DNA of 64,000 nucleotides from Sinotaia quadrata (Eukaryota; Mollusca; Gastropoda; Architaenioglossa; Viviparidae): NCBI GenBank assembly GCA_028829895.1, contig CM054179.1, positions 97,250,875 to 97,314,874 of the forward strand, read 5' to 3'. Shown piece by piece: positions 21,700 to 33,516 of this stretch (position 1 is its first letter; each line of letters starts with the position of its first letter). The notes under the pieces were generated by a model. It saw only the letters and a program-made list of their open reading frames with translations, ran no database searches and was not told where the DNA came from. The position numbers and the translations under genes were made by a program.

Positions 21700-21941
21700 T
21701 CAAGGAAAACCTATTTTTTGTTGTTGTTTGAACCGAGTGAAAAAATGCAATGGGGAACAAATGCCTGATTTAAAGTAGTTAAAAAATCTAATTGTGATTA
21801 AATGACTCAGTGTGTGGATGACGTTAATTGAAACAGATTTTGCACGACAGTTTAATATCATCCATTTGCAGATGATAAATGGTTTCTTGGGTGCATTGCT
21901 ATTTCTGTTCAAGCATTTCCCGCTAGTTCGCTTGCCTGTAG
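21700..21941 (-). CDS. Weak alternative-exon candidate within the cysteine-rich gene
   Basis: A strong minus-strand acceptor (GATTTGTCTTTTAG at 21942) opens a frame compatible with a phase-1 entry, with TGKRTSGKCLNRNSN and FIICKWMILNC, running to a stop at 21700. It lies between two assigned exons of the cysteine-rich gene and would read in frame from the upstream one. No good donor is present, so it could only be an alternative last exon. The second half is AT-rich and not protein-like. It may be chance. Confidence 0.18.
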
Positions 21942-21985
21942 CTAAAAGACAAATCACCAATCAAATAAAATCATGATATTAGTAA

Positions 21986-22009
21986 TCTATCTATCTATCA
22001 ATCTATCCG

Positions 22010-22058
<49 letters not shown>

Positions 22059-22059
22059 A

Positions 22060-22101
<42 letters not shown>

Positions 22102-22103
22102 TG
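21986..22103. repeat. (CTAT)n/(CTGT)n microsatellite
   Basis: CTAT tetramers with a central GTCT block. Confidence 0.97.
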
Positions 22104-22377
22104 ATCAAAAGCAGGCACTGTTTTATACAATGAAAAATAATTTCTTTGCATTTGATGTATTATTCTTATAAGAGTCAGTAATGAATGTAATGCGTTTCAG
22201 CATGAGTAAATAAAGAACAAGTGATCAATTTACTTAGCATTAATGGTCACAAAGAAAACCATTAAAATGAAATCAAAGTATTGAGTATACACGTTGATCC
22301 ATGTACGATTTTGGTAAGTCAAATCGCATGGCTTTCTAAACAGCAACAATCTAATGTGGATTAAAAACAATTGTCCA

Positions 22378-22378
<1 letters not shown>
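22104..22378. other. Intronic, no feature seen
   Basis: AT-rich DNA between two microsatellites. Confidence 0.4.

Positions 22379-22462
<84 letters not shown>
22379..22462. repeat. (CA)n microsatellite, about 41 units
   Basis: Perfect CA run followed by CTCACACAAACAACGCACA. Confidence 0.97.
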
Positions 22463-22467
<5 letters not shown>

Positions 22468-22599
22468 AAACAACGCACAAACGTACTCACGCACGCACGC
22501 ACATAATATGCACGCATTTAAAGAGAGTAATATATCTTTGTCAATTTTGCACTCACTCGGGATGCGAAAACATAAAAAAGAAAAAAAAAGAAAAAATTC

Positions 22600-22745
22600 C
22601 CAACACTGTTAGATGTAGTGAAATGTCTCGCGTGCTAAAGTGTTTTTGCCAGGTGGAAAAATGTCTCAACACTGTTAGATGTACTTAAATGTCTCGCGTG
22701 CTAAAGTGTTTTGTCACGTTGAAAAAAAAAGTCACAAACGAAAAT
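22600..22745. repeat. Tandem duplication, about 72 bp x 2
   Basis: CAACACTGTTAGATGTAGTG then AAATGTCTCGCGTGCTAAAG occurs twice in direct order. Confidence 0.9.
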
Positions 22746-23089
22746 AATTTTGCAAATACATGCAAGCGATTGGGAGAAAATGTGCTTTAATTCACTATTT
22801 CTTTTGTCACAAGCTAAATAAAAAATTGAAGAAAACTTCAGTTCAGTTTTACTTCACAAGCAACTACGCACACAGACACTCACTCACTCACACGCACACA
22901 TATACAAACACATGCAGACTCACTCACACATAAGAACTCTTGTTTGATATGGCCGTCGAGCTCTCTTATAGACAGTTCCTTTCCAAATGAGATAGCTTGT
23001 TTAAAACGTTTAGAACAATAAGTTCATATTTTAAAATATCTAATAATAATGTTTTCTCTCCGCCAAAGTTTGCGCCTCTCAAGGAGAGA

Positions 23090-23185
23090 AAAGTGTTGAT
23101 GGTGCCTATGTAAATAAGAGAGAAAAAGAGAGAGAAAAGTGTTTATGGAGCCATATAAATAAGGGAGAAAAAGAGAGAGCTGAAA
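23090..23185. repeat. Tandem duplication, about 50 bp x 2
   Basis: GAGAGAAAAGTGTTKATGG then AAATAAGNGAGAAAAAGAGA twice. A GT microsatellite and a GA-rich patch follow at 23274-23335. Confidence 0.8.
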
Positions 23186-23714
23186 TAATTACTCATAAGT
23201 GAGTAGAGTTAGAAATGTTATTTAATAATATCTCCTCTCTGCTACGGTCTATCAGTACTGTTCTTCCATGAGTGTGTGTATGTGTGTGTGTGTGTGTGTG
23301 GCGGAGTTGGGAGAGAGCAAGAGAGAGAGAGAGGAGTTGATTAGATAAAAATCATATGTCGTGCCTTATTTACAACCATTTTATCGTTACTTTTGTTAAT
23401 AGTCTATTAGACTAGACTAGACTGAACACTAAAGTGAAGATTAAACAATCAAACTCTTTTCTGGGCAGAAAATCAATAATCTACTGACCAGAGACCAAAA
23501 CTGCCCATTGTTCATAAATGAAAACTTTACAGAGTAAATAAAATGTCTGTAGATTACAAAATGAAAGTGCGTTTTGCTTGCCAGAGAATAAAAGTGACTT
23601 TTTCTAAATTGAGAATGGGAGGTTTGTTTATTGTCGACCAGTGAATAAAAGTGTTTGTTTAATGGTTAATTCAATTTTACTGTTGGCTCAGTAAAGAATA
23701 AAACATATACTGAC

Positions 23715-23834
23715 CAGAGAACGCGTTGTAACCCTTGATTGTCGTCAGACAGACATCGAAATCGTTGCAGCATTGACTTGTGGACACGCACTGTTGGTTT
23801 CTGGACACGCACTGATGACAAAAATGAACCCTGA
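23715..23834 (-). CDS. Cysteine-rich protein, upstream exon
   Basis: Minus strand: donor TCTCTG/GTCAGT at 23714 (phase 1). Two acceptors are possible: TTACTTTAG at 23835 gives a symmetric 120-bp phase 1-1 exon, and TTTTTGTCATCAG at 23812 gives a 97-bp exon starting in phase 0. Encodes CVSRNQQCVSTSQCC and DFDVCLTTIKGYNAFS; cysteine spacing C-x6-C-x5-CC-x5-C, plus an extra C-x2-C if the longer form is used. The shorter form would give 12 cysteines (an even number) over the three known exons. The split Gly codon at the donor is completed by the exon at 19509. A signal-peptide exon must lie further upstream and was not found. Secreted disulfide-rich protein; toxin-like, hormone-like and colipase-like roles remain open. 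Confidence 0.62.
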
Positions 23835-23924
23835 CTAAAGTAACATTATTTTACAAAGTTCTATCTCAAATTCATGTACATTATGCTTAAGAATTTAAAT
23901 ATTATATATAAAAGACGGAACACG

Positions 23925-23925
<1 letters not shown>

Positions 23926-23962
<37 letters not shown>
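23926..23962. repeat. (CA)n microsatellite
   Basis: About 16 CA units next to GCACACATA. Confidence 0.95.
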
Positions 23963-23963
<1 letters not shown>

Positions 23964-24435
23964 CTGGCGTTTTCTGAAAATGATAAAAACTTGGAAAGAA
24001 AACAAGAAATTCTTCTGATGAGTTTTCTATTAACTAAACAAGTTTAATGTACAACTGTTGTCTTTTATCAGCAAATCAATGATTCCTTTCAGAAATAAAT
24101 ACAAATATTTGCATAAATGGAAATGTTGCGTACACAGTTGACACGATTACAGAAGTATAAATTTGCAAGTGTAAAGGGAACTTTATAAGTAGCCATTTTT
24201 AAATCCCACATTTCTAAGTATGATGAAGATGTCGTGATAATTATTTTCTTTCACCAACTAAACATTCAATCGTATTTTAAAAAAATATAATCCTTTAAAC
24301 GTTATCTGAAGTAAATGTCTAAATGTCTTAATTCAGTTTTTGTTAGATGAGTAAATTGTTGGTTGTACGTGCAATAGGCATCCATTTTTTTCTAAATCAT
24401 ACGATGTCGCTATCGTCCACTGCCATTTTTGTTTG
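23963..24435. other. No feature seen
   Basis: AT-rich unique DNA upstream of the cysteine-rich gene's known exons. No signal-peptide exon recognised. Confidence 0.45.
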
Positions 24436-24439
24436 TCTT

Positions 24440-24740
24440 AGTTAAGTTCTATTGCGGTCTTAGGTAAATGCGTTTGGTGTCTTAGGTAAATGCGTTTGGT
24501 GTCTTAGTTAAGTTCTATTGCGGTCTTAGGTAAATGCGTTTGGTGTCTTAGTTAAGTTCTATTGCGGTCTTAGGTAAATGCGTTTGGTGTCTTAGTTAAG
24601 TTCTATTGCGGTCTTAGGTAAATGCGTTTGGTGTCTTAGGTAAGTGATCTTGGTGTATTAGTTAAATTTTATTGCGGTCTTAGGCAAGTGCGTTTGGTGT
24701 CTTAGATAAGTGATCTTGGTGCATTAGGTAAATGCTTTGG
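24440..24740. repeat. Compound tandem repeat, 25- and 33-bp blocks
   Basis: Two block types alternate: GGTAAATGCGTTTGGTGTCT and TTAGTTAAGTTCTATTGCGG. Most occur as a 58-bp dimer; at the edges the first block repeats alone. Confidence 0.92.
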
Positions 24741-24837
24741 GATATGTATTTTGACATTTCTTAAAAGAAATGTTCTTCTGACTGATGCATTTTATTGCTA
24801 ATTTTTTTGTAATTCAATATAAAATGTCATGGTCATA

Positions 24838-25140
24838 CCCGACCAGTGCCGTGACATCATTGCACTAACAGAGACTTCAGTGTGCCGTGACCTCATTGTA
24901 CTAACAGAGACTTCAGTGTGCCGTGACCTCATTGTACTAACAGAGACTTCAGTGTGCCGTGACCTCATTGTACTAACAGAAACTTCAGTGTGCCGTGACC
25001 TCATTGTACTAACAGAGACTTCAGTGTGCCGTGACCTCATTGTACTAACAGAGACTTCAGTGTGCCGTGACCTCATTGTACTAACCAGAGACTTAAGTGT
25101 GCCGTGACCTCATTGTATTAGCAGAGACTTCAGTGTGCAG
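24838..25140. repeat. Minisatellite, 36 bp x 8
   Basis: Homogeneous 36-bp units with GTGCCGTGACCTCATTGTAC then TAACAGAGACTTCA. Open in both orientations through a 12-residue period (plus: CRDLIVLTETSV). Confidence 0.96.
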
Positions 25141-25598
25141 TACTTCATAACGGTTCATATCTGATGATGCCACTGACAAAATAATTACTTCAAACAACCA
25201 AAAATTAGAAATTCGTCGTTAGGAACGAGTGACGACATCTTTGTCAACGTGTCTGCGATATTTTGCAGATTAATGAGAGGACAACAAAACAGGCATTAAA
25301 GTCATTTCCAGACAGCATCAATGTTAAGATGAATTTGAAATTAATAAAACTCAAAATAATTTACAAAAGATATCATTAGCAAGATGAATTCAGAGACAGT
25401 AGAGATACATAATAACAATAATTATCAATATCATGGCTTGAGAAGATGAATTCAGTAATGAAGTAGGAAAACCAGAAAAAACTGCCCTAAATCGCAATTA
25501 AGGTCTTTGTGAAGATAGCATGAAAGTTGTAGTAGCATACATAAACAGCAAGTAAGACGTCACAATTAAATTGCTTTTCTTTTGCAAATCCGAAACGT
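25141..25598. other. No feature seen
   Basis: AT-rich unique DNA with no exon-like block recognised. Confidence 0.4.
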
Positions 25599-25599
25599 A

Positions 25600-26112
25600 T
25601 TCGAAATATAAAGTAAAGCAAAGGAAGTGTTATTTAACGCAAGTAAAGCAAAGGAAGTGTTATTTAACGCAAGGAAAGCAAAGGAAGTGTTATTTAACGC
25701 AAGAAAAGCAAAGGAAGTGTTATTTAACGCAAGAAAAGCAAAGGAAGTGTGATAACGATAGTAAAGCAAAGGAAGTATGATGTAACGATAGTAAAGCAAA
25801 GGAAGCGCGAGCAAAAGATGTATGATGTAACGATAGTAGAGCAAAAGAAGTATGATGTAACGATAGTAAAGCAAAGGAAGCGCGAGCAAAAGAAGTATGA
25901 TGTAACGATAGTAAAGCAAAGGAAGTATGATGTAACGATAGCAAAGCAAAGGAAGCGCGAGCAAAAGAAGTATGATGTAACGATAGTAAAGCAAAGGAAG
26001 CGCGAGCAAAAGAAGTATGATGTAACGATAGTAGAGCAAAGGAAGTATGATGTAACGAAAGTGAAAAAATGAAAATGGGATTTGCCGATAGTAAAGCAAA
26101 GAAAACTGGATG
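25600..26112. repeat. Compound minisatellite, 30-bp units with 18-bp insert units
   Basis: Five units of AGCAAAGGAAGTGTTATTTA then ACGCAAG, followed by units of AGTATGATGTAACGATAGTA then AAGCAAAGGA, into which an extra GCGCGAGCAAAAGA block is inserted at several positions. All share a core GCAAAGGAAG. Frames are open on both strands because the units are multiples of 3. Confidence 0.94.
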
Positions 26113-26169
26113 TTAAGAAAATAAAGTAACTACAAACGAATGTCACGAATCATTGTTTCCCGCGCAGAG

Positions 26170-26172
26170 ATT

Positions 26173-26271
<99 letters not shown>

Positions 26272-26312
26272 CTCTATCTCTCTCTCTCTCTATCTATCTA
26301 TCTATGTATCTA
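26170..26312. repeat. (CTAT)n microsatellite
   Basis: Long CTAT run with CTCT interruptions on the right. Confidence 0.98.
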
Positions 26313-27150
26313 GATAGATACACGCTTCATTAGAAACTGATATTAAAGAACATATTTATAGACTACTTTTATGTTGTCATCTATTCATACAAATGAATTG
26401 AAAACATGCAGACATTTTAAATTGAAAGATTCATGCAGTAGTTTTGTGAATTCACTATTAAACATATTCCGATTTAGTAAAATACTGTACTTTTAGTGCA
26501 GGCTTAATTATAATTTTTAAAATAAAAATATTTTCCAAAAGATCTGGCATGTTTATTTAAAGAAAACAACTTTCAACAAAATATTTTAATTAATCAATCA
26601 CATTTCTTATCGCTTGCCGTCCTAAAATGTTTGCGCATAAGCGCATTTAAAACAAACAATAATTTTAAAAGATCTATTTTGCCGTCTATCATATTGTTAT
26701 TAGGACAAAATCAATAGCTAATTTGCTCTGCTGCTTTTGCCATAGAAATATTTTTTAAATTTTGAATGACTGCAACACCGATAAGAAATTGTTTCCTGTG
26801 TTTGCACATTTTTGTAAATATTACGCCAAGAAGTTTTGAGATAATGGGAAATGTCCCATTGAGGTGGTAGCTACTCTGGTTCCTAGATGTTTACATTGTG
26901 CCATGAAGTTATGAAAGCTGTGGACTGTCCTCGTTCAGGGCGTAACTGTTCCGTCTCGAGGACGTTTACATATTTATATATTAGTGAAGTGAGTTCATCC
27001 AGTATTTATTAAAAAAGTGATAAATATTCTGCCTCCCTACCTTTAACATTATGACCCCTGCGTGAAATGAAAGAAATATAAGAATGAAGGAAAAATAAAG
27101 CCAATCTGTCATGATTCTGTAATGTTTTGAGATTGTGGACGCGTGATTAC
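26313..27150. other. No feature seen
   Basis: AT-rich unique DNA. A short inverted repeat GGGAAATGTCCC lies near 26846. Confidence 0.4.
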
Positions 27151-27179
27151 TCTTATTTGCCTCAGTTATCTGCTGCGAT

Positions 27180-27291
27180 TTACGTGTGACGACTGTGATG
27201 ACAATCTCATGCATTGTGTGTGACAACTGTGATGACAATCTAATACACTGTATGTGTGACGACAATGATGACTGAGGTGACAATCTCATGC

Positions 27292-27344
<53 letters not shown>

Positions 27345-27345
27345 C
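27180..27345. repeat. Degenerate GTGTGACGACTGTGATGACA units plus (GT)n
   Basis: Three imperfect about 40-bp units with GACAATCTCATGCATTGTGT lead into a GT run at 27296-27342. Confidence 0.85.
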
Positions 27346-27394
27346 AATCTGTAGTTTGTTGTGTAATGACTGTGATGATAATCTCATATGCTTT

Positions 27395-28935
27395 GTGATG
27401 TCAACGCCAACTAGTCAATGGATATGATTAATATTATTATTAATTAATCATCCATAAGTAATTAATTACAAGTGATGAAAATCTTAGTTTATGTTATTAA
27501 TAATTCTCCAGTAGACAACTCTCGTCTCTCTCACTTGGTGAATATGAGGGCGCTGTAAGCGTTTTCTCTCTTCCACTACATTAAAGAGAAACATTTACTG
27601 TCAAACAATATTTCCATGGGTGGAAAACTGCTTACTAAAGGAAAAGATAAATCAGTCTTTAATCTACATTTAGCGAGTCCCCACCCACTTACTTTCTTTT
27701 CTAACATAAGGTAAGAATGTCAATAAATTTAACAATAAATATACATATAACAAATACAATGAAGAAGATTACTAGACATAAATATTTCCCCAAAATGACG
27801 TTTAAATAATTTTAATATTTATACAGTCTTATATCCTAACTTGCAATTCAGTTATTAGTGTTAATAAAAATCACAGGATAGTTATTATCAGAGAACAGAA
27901 ATGGAGTTATTAGAGATAATTGATAATAGTTTCTATGTAGCCTAGTATAGGTGAAGTCACAGTAGTCTTTTCATGTGCTTTTCAGAAAAAACAAACAAAT
28001 CCACAAGTTTAATGTTTACATTCCATGCTTCCCCTTCACACATTGTAGAGCACTGATTAATTATCTGTTATTCTTCCAAGGCTAACTGTGGTCGTATTAT
28101 CTCACTCAAGCAGAACAACAATTGTAGCAATTGTCAGTAACTTCTTTGTACCAGAAATTGCTTGATGTAGTCAGCATACCTTGCCACCACACATCAATGG
28201 TGTGCAGTGTATTCTTCTACTTACACACTGCGGTAGATACTTCTCGCGTCAACCATGATCATAGCGATTTATAATTGGTGAACTAGGAGATTCAGATAAA
28301 ACAAGGAAAGGCTGCTTTTCCCCTGTAAAATATAATCAGGGAACAAACGCTAAGTTTCTAGTTTGTTCATTCTTAACTCCATTGTTTCTTACATTTAAGT
28401 CTCAACTTACAGTTTCCTACAACAGTATTTATTAGCTTGATGCATGCACACGACATAATAAATACAGTATAGTGGTTTATGAAGAAGTTCACTAGAAACA
28501 ATGTCAAGTGTTTAGCATACTTCTTATAAGCATCTTTGTTCACAATTTGTAAAAGTAATAATCTACTCACATAATGCATCTCTTCTTAATACGCATGTAT
28601 AACATATCAAAAGCAAAAATGCACGAAATATTTCTAAGTCCATTGTCTCTCAATCAGTGAGTTAACTCACCATTAAACTAACATCCGCCTTTCATGACAC
28701 GACTTCTTGAAACACCAAATTCAAGTGATTAGACAATAGAATTCTCTACAGCACGTAAACCTTTGATCTCATTCGATTGGCTGGTCTCCACGTAAATCGA
28801 AGCTATTTGAAAATAAAACTACTCATCATAAGGAGTGCCCAAGGTCTGGTCTCTTAGACAATTTAACATTTTATATAACAATTAAGTCTAGAAGTAGGGA
28901 TAGGCAAATTTACTTCACCACACGTTTTATTTGAC
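27395..28935 (+). mobile_element. Interspersed repeat family 1, copy C (near full length)
   Basis: About 1.5 kb matching copy D (58345-56750, opposite strand) from CAACGCCAACTAGT on the left to TAGGGATAGGCAAATTTACT on the right. Shared landmarks in between include TTAATCATCCATAAGTAATT, TTGTACCAGAAATT, ATTCACTAGAAACAATGTCA-like sequence and ATTAGACAATAGAATTC. No intact reading frame, poly-A tail or clear terminal repeat is visible. Likely a non-autonomous element; class unassigned. Confidence 0.8.
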
Positions 28936-30162
28936 ATGACACTGTTGCTTTTTAAGCGTGATGACAATCGGAACTCTTATCAGCTAGATTTGGCACGTTA
29001 TCTCACTTATCGCGTTTACTGATTTTAGCATTGTGATGTCCAGATTGACCATTAGCTAAATATATTTGAAGATGACATGCACATTGAAGAAATACACCGA
29101 GCGTGTGACGACACTACTAAATCTGGACGAAATGCATTCAGTTTAGTTATCAGATACATATAATTAATGATTGGGTTTTGAGTTTAATGAGGTAGATTTA
29201 GTCAGATGTGTGATTCTGAGTGTTATCAGATACCCAAATTTAGTTGGTGATGTGGATTTAAATGTTATCAGAGAAATTTAGTTGGTGATATGCTTGGGAA
29301 TGTTATCAGATAAATTTAGTTTGTGGTGTTGTCTTCAGTCTTATCAGCTGTAATTAGCTAGATTTAGCTCACTCATCTCAATTATCAACAAAACATTATC
29401 AACAACAAACACCCACACCCACACCCACACACATATATCAGACACCTACACACTCACGCCCACACAACTACAGGTACTTACAAATCATCAGCACTAATTG
29501 AATTTGTGCACAGAAACAGTGACAACATTTTTTTTATCGAACAACCCTATAGCAATTGTGTCATCGACTGCAGCCATCTTTAAAGTAGGAGTGAAAATCA
29601 ATATCCATGCTTGTATAATTTCGCTGCCAACGACATTTTATCATGTTTTGACGCAAACCTGTTTTGGTAGCGCTAACAGTCGAATAGTTTACGTAGGTTA
29701 CATTATAATATATCGACAGTTAAAAGGATGATAATAGACTATAAAGCAATTAAAAAAAATAATGCACGTTACGATGACGCAGCAGCAAATATTGACTGTC
29801 GTCTCATCTCATGAATGGCCTCTATTTGGACACAGCAATCTTTGAAATTAGTTTGAGTTGTTAAAGTGTCTTTTCTTATCCTAAAACATTCTAGTTTGAC
29901 ATATCAGTCTAAGGAATTCATTTATAGTTTTGACATAGGCTTACAAAAGAACGATTTAGTTTTGATTCCGTCACCCATACCAACGAGTTAAGTTTTGACA
30001 AGACGTTCCATCTTGCACACATGAGATCGGTCTTAAAAGATTTAATCGAGTAAAGAGTGCCTAAAATATTTCATAAAAAAAATATAGCATGCCCGGTCAA
30101 GAATATTTTAAAAAATATTATCCTGAAATTCTCGTAAAACATCATCTTACACTTCTATAACC
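28936..30162. other. Mostly unique; degenerate repeat at 29200-29330
   Basis: Imperfect units of GTTATCAGATAAATTTAGTT lie at 29200-29330 and a short CACACC run at 29409-29440. On the minus strand AAGATGGCTGC near 29580 resembles a start context, but its frame closes after 27 codons. Confidence 0.4.
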
Positions 30163-30375
<213 letters not shown>

Positions 30376-30376
<1 letters not shown>

Positions 30377-30620
30377 ATGGAGCAAGCACCAAGACAAAAC
30401 TCCACAGTAACACCAGCGCCAACGCTCCCCGAATACTCATGAGGCAATCAGGTCCCATTGGAGCACTACTGAGGGAATCAGGTCCCATTGGAGCACTACT
30501 GAGGGAATCAGGTCCCATTGGAGCACTACTGAGGGAATCAGGTCCCATTGGAGCACTACTGAGCAGAGAACGTCTTTTGATCAAAGATCATTTTCAATCC
30601 AACCTCGAACACCCACAGCA
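30376..30620 (+). repeat. Interspersed repeat family 2, copy 1, with internal 30-bp x 4 expansion
   Basis: Matches 53262-53580 by eye: ACACCAGCGCCAACGCTCCC then CGAATACTCATGAGG versus ACACTGATGCCAGCCCTCTC then CGAATTATTTGTGAGG, and both continue to AGAGAACGTYTTWTGATSAA. In this copy the part GGTCCCATTGGAGCACTACT is amplified to four tandem 30-bp units at 30446-30564. Confidence 0.75.
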
Positions 30621-31945
30621 GTGCACCAGAAAACAGTGTACTGCGACTGGCAGAAAGCAACGCCGAAGATACATATAAGTACACCACACCTAAAGACCTC
30701 TACACCTGCATGACCAGGTTTTTTATTTCATACAAGGCACGGAATTATCAAGACAACGGCAGCACTCTTTGCAAAATCCGCAACATTCGACCTTATAGAC
30801 GCCAGTGGTCACAACCGTACCACAAACACCTCCAACTAATAGGCAATTGACCCTACAGAAGTAGAAGAAGAACCACCGTTTACAGACGGAAAAGCTCATT
30901 CAGAAGAATCATCAACTACAACCACAACCACAAAAAAACACGGACGGATATTCCACAGAACACAATGGCCGGCACACAGTAAGACTATTCAGCGACCATC
31001 AGCAAAGACAGTTAACATTACGTAGAAGGTTGTTGGTGAAGTTGGATCCTCATAACTATATGTAAATATTTCACTCACTCGCTCTCTCAGTTTTTTGTGC
31101 TTACTGCAATTCCTACTTCATTAAATTTTTTTGAAAAATTTTCAGTTTCTGTTTGTTCCCTCTCTGACTCCTTCTCTCTCTCTCTCTCTCTGCAAACACA
31201 CGCACACATACACACACACTACACAATTCTATTATGCGTTTTACAGTTTGACACATGCAACTTTTTAGATTTCTATAACGTACACAATAATTTTTAAAAT
31301 GCCACTAGAAAGTAGAGAGCATCGCGTCGTCCAAGTACGTTCCATGAAATTGTATTTGTCTACTGCTGCCATTTCCGCGCAGCAATGGAATATATTTAGT
31401 TCGCTAAATTGCAGTCGGCGTGATTAACTTTGCCATGATGGCGGATATCGAGTTGGTTTAGCGAGCGGTCAACATCAGTGACGATCACATTTACACGTTC
31501 TACAGACCAATAAATCTAGAAAACGTCCAAACCGCAGAACGGAATTGCTGTAGAAAAGCAGCCAATCGCAAATCGTTATAGGAGTAAAGCAAAATTAAAC
31601 AACAACACAAAAAATGAAAAAGCAAGGAAAATTTAATGAAATAAAGCGACTTCGTCTGATTTTTATATTTGCGATCAGTTTCAGTGTATGAAAAATTAAA
31701 TATGTTGAACTGTATATTAACATATAAACAAAGAACATTAATGAATACCTAATGTGCCCGCACATACATACAAATATATAAATAAATAATCAAATACAAA
31801 AATAAATAAGAATGTAATAAATCAACAGATAAACAAACAAACTAAATAATTAATTATTTATCTAGTGTTTTTAAAACCGGTCTCTAATAGGTCATGAAAG
31901 TCATCACAGCGCACACAGGTATTAAACAAAAAGTAAATCTAGAAA
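30621..31945. other. AC-rich then CpG-containing sequence, no clear feature
   Basis: 30621-31020 is unusually A/C-rich and may be more of the same interspersed element. 31310-31560 is CpG-richer and contains GCCATGATGGCGGATATCG, which resembles a promoter or start context (YY1-like), but no convincing exon follows. Confidence 0.35.
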
Positions 31946-31949
31946 TTAA

Positions 31950-32155
31950 TTACAGATGCAAAAAGTAAATGTACTAGCATATAAGGTAAATATACTAAAA
32001 TACAAGGTAACCATTCTAGCATACAAGGTAAATATTCCAACATGCAAGGTAAATATACTAGCATACAAGATAAATATACTAGCATACAAAGGTAAATATA
32101 CCAACATACAAGGTAAATATTCTAGCATACAAAGTAAATATTCTAGCATACAAAT
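31950..32155. repeat. Degenerate minisatellite, about 22-24 bp x 9
   Basis: Units of ACAAGGTAAATATACTAGCA with an extra base or substitution here and there. Confidence 0.92.
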
Positions 32156-32254
32156 AACTTGAGATAAATAAATACAAACATGCGTAATAAATGGATTTAT
32201 GAAGTTTTATGATACTGTTTCCATGAATCATATAAAGCACACGACAATTAATAA

Positions 32255-33120
32255 CTCAGTGCGATTTCAATTAACGGTCCAATGGATATAAAGGCACGTG
32301 ACAGTTTATAAAATTTAAAGTGTGTTCACACTAACGGTCCAATAGATTTTAAGGCACGGAGCAATATATAGAATTTAAAGTGTGTTCACACTAGCGATCC
32401 AAATAGATTTAATAGCATCTGAGAATTTACTAAATGTAAAGTGTTCACACTAACGGTTCAGTAGATTTAAAGGTACATGACAATTTATAGAACTAAGTGT
32501 GCATTCCCACACTAAGGGTCCAATGGCTATCAAGACACACTACAATTTATAGAACTAAGAGTGCGTTCCCACACTAATGGCCCAATGGCTATAAAGACAC
32601 ATGACAATTTATAGAACTAAGAGTGCGTTCCCACACTAAGGGTCCAATGGCTATAAAGACACACTACAATTTATAGAACTAAGTGTGCGTTCCCACTTTA
32701 ATGGTCCAATAAAGACATACGACAATTTATAGAACTAAATGCGTCTTCAGACTCAGTCCTATTGATATAACGGTTAAAGACAATTAAATAAATTTAATAC
32801 TTTTTCTTTATTAACCCTTCAATAACCATGACGACACACAACAATTTATAAAACTTAAAACGAGTTCTCACTCTTGAAAGATATGACGACACACGACAAT
32901 TTATAGAACTTTAAACGAGTTCTCACTCTGTTAAAAGATATGACGTCAGACGACAATTTATTGAACTTGAAACGCACTCGCACTAACGGCCAATGGGTAA
33001 GGCTGCACATGACTATTTATAGAACTTAAAGCGTATTCATACTAGCGATCCAATGGACATAACGGAACACGACAATTTATAGAACTTAAAGTGTCCTCTT
33101 ACTAACGGTCCAATGGACAT
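32255..33120. repeat. Degenerate minisatellite, about 60 bp x 14
   Basis: Units contain ACACGACAATTTATAGAACT, TTAAAGTGTGTTC and CACTAACGGTCCAATGG. Well diverged, with internal sub-blocks of near-identical neighbours (32510-32700). The right-hand unit merges with the candidate exon edge at 33103. Confidence 0.92.
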
Positions 33121-33170
33121 GTTTGGATAGAAACGACAGGTCGTTGGCTGAGAGATTCAAAACAGTGCCT
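33103..33170 (-). CDS. Candidate exon with a leucine-rich-repeat-like motif
   Basis: Minus strand: a strong acceptor (GCGTCTTTTGCTCTTGCAG at 33171) begins a phase-2 exon encoding GTVLNLSANDLSFLSKHV, which fits the LRR core LxLxxNxLxxL. A donor ACCGTTA/GTAAGA lies at 33102, giving a 68-bp exon; GTTAGT just upstream is an alternative. The donor side lies in the last unit of the neighbouring 60-bp array. LRR exons are often about 72 bp, so the size is reasonable. One short motif is thin evidence. Confidence 0.3.
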
Positions 33171-33304
33171 CTGCAAGAGCAAAAGACGCAACTCTCGACT
33201 TTCGGTTGACCGCAGCCAATGACGCACGTGTTGTGAAGTTTTAAAGCAATAATTTCGCAGTTATATTTTATTACCATTTATAGAGCTTCTGTATAAGTGC
33301 AGTC

Positions 33305-33307
<3 letters not shown>

Positions 33308-33366
<59 letters not shown>
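33308..33366. repeat. (AAT)n microsatellite
   Basis: About 20 AAT units. Confidence 0.98.
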
Positions 33367-33368
<2 letters not shown>

Positions 33369-33461
33369 CTTTGGGTCTCAAAGAGTCTTGGTAAGATTCC
33401 GAGATTTTGGATCACAACCAAAAGTCAAAACAGAAGTCGTGAAAAGAGGCAAAATAATAAT

Positions 33462-33462
33462 A

Positions 33463-33494
<32 letters not shown>

Positions 33495-33516
33495 AATAAT
33501 AATAATAATAATAATA
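33462..33516. repeat. (ATG)n-(AAT)n microsatellite
   Basis: ATG triplets passing into AAT triplets, interrupting a reverse-transcriptase relic region. Confidence 0.97.

Noticed and set aside
25566..26146. 177- and 140-codon minus frames
   Set aside because: Compound minisatellite open in several frames at once, so not selected for coding.
29560..29600. Minus-strand start context AAGATGGCTGC as a first exon
   Set aside because: The frame ends after 27 codons, before the nearby GTAAGT donor.
31440..31470. Plus-strand ATGATGGCGGATATCGAG as a gene start
   Set aside because: The frame stops after eight codons and no suitable donor precedes the stop.
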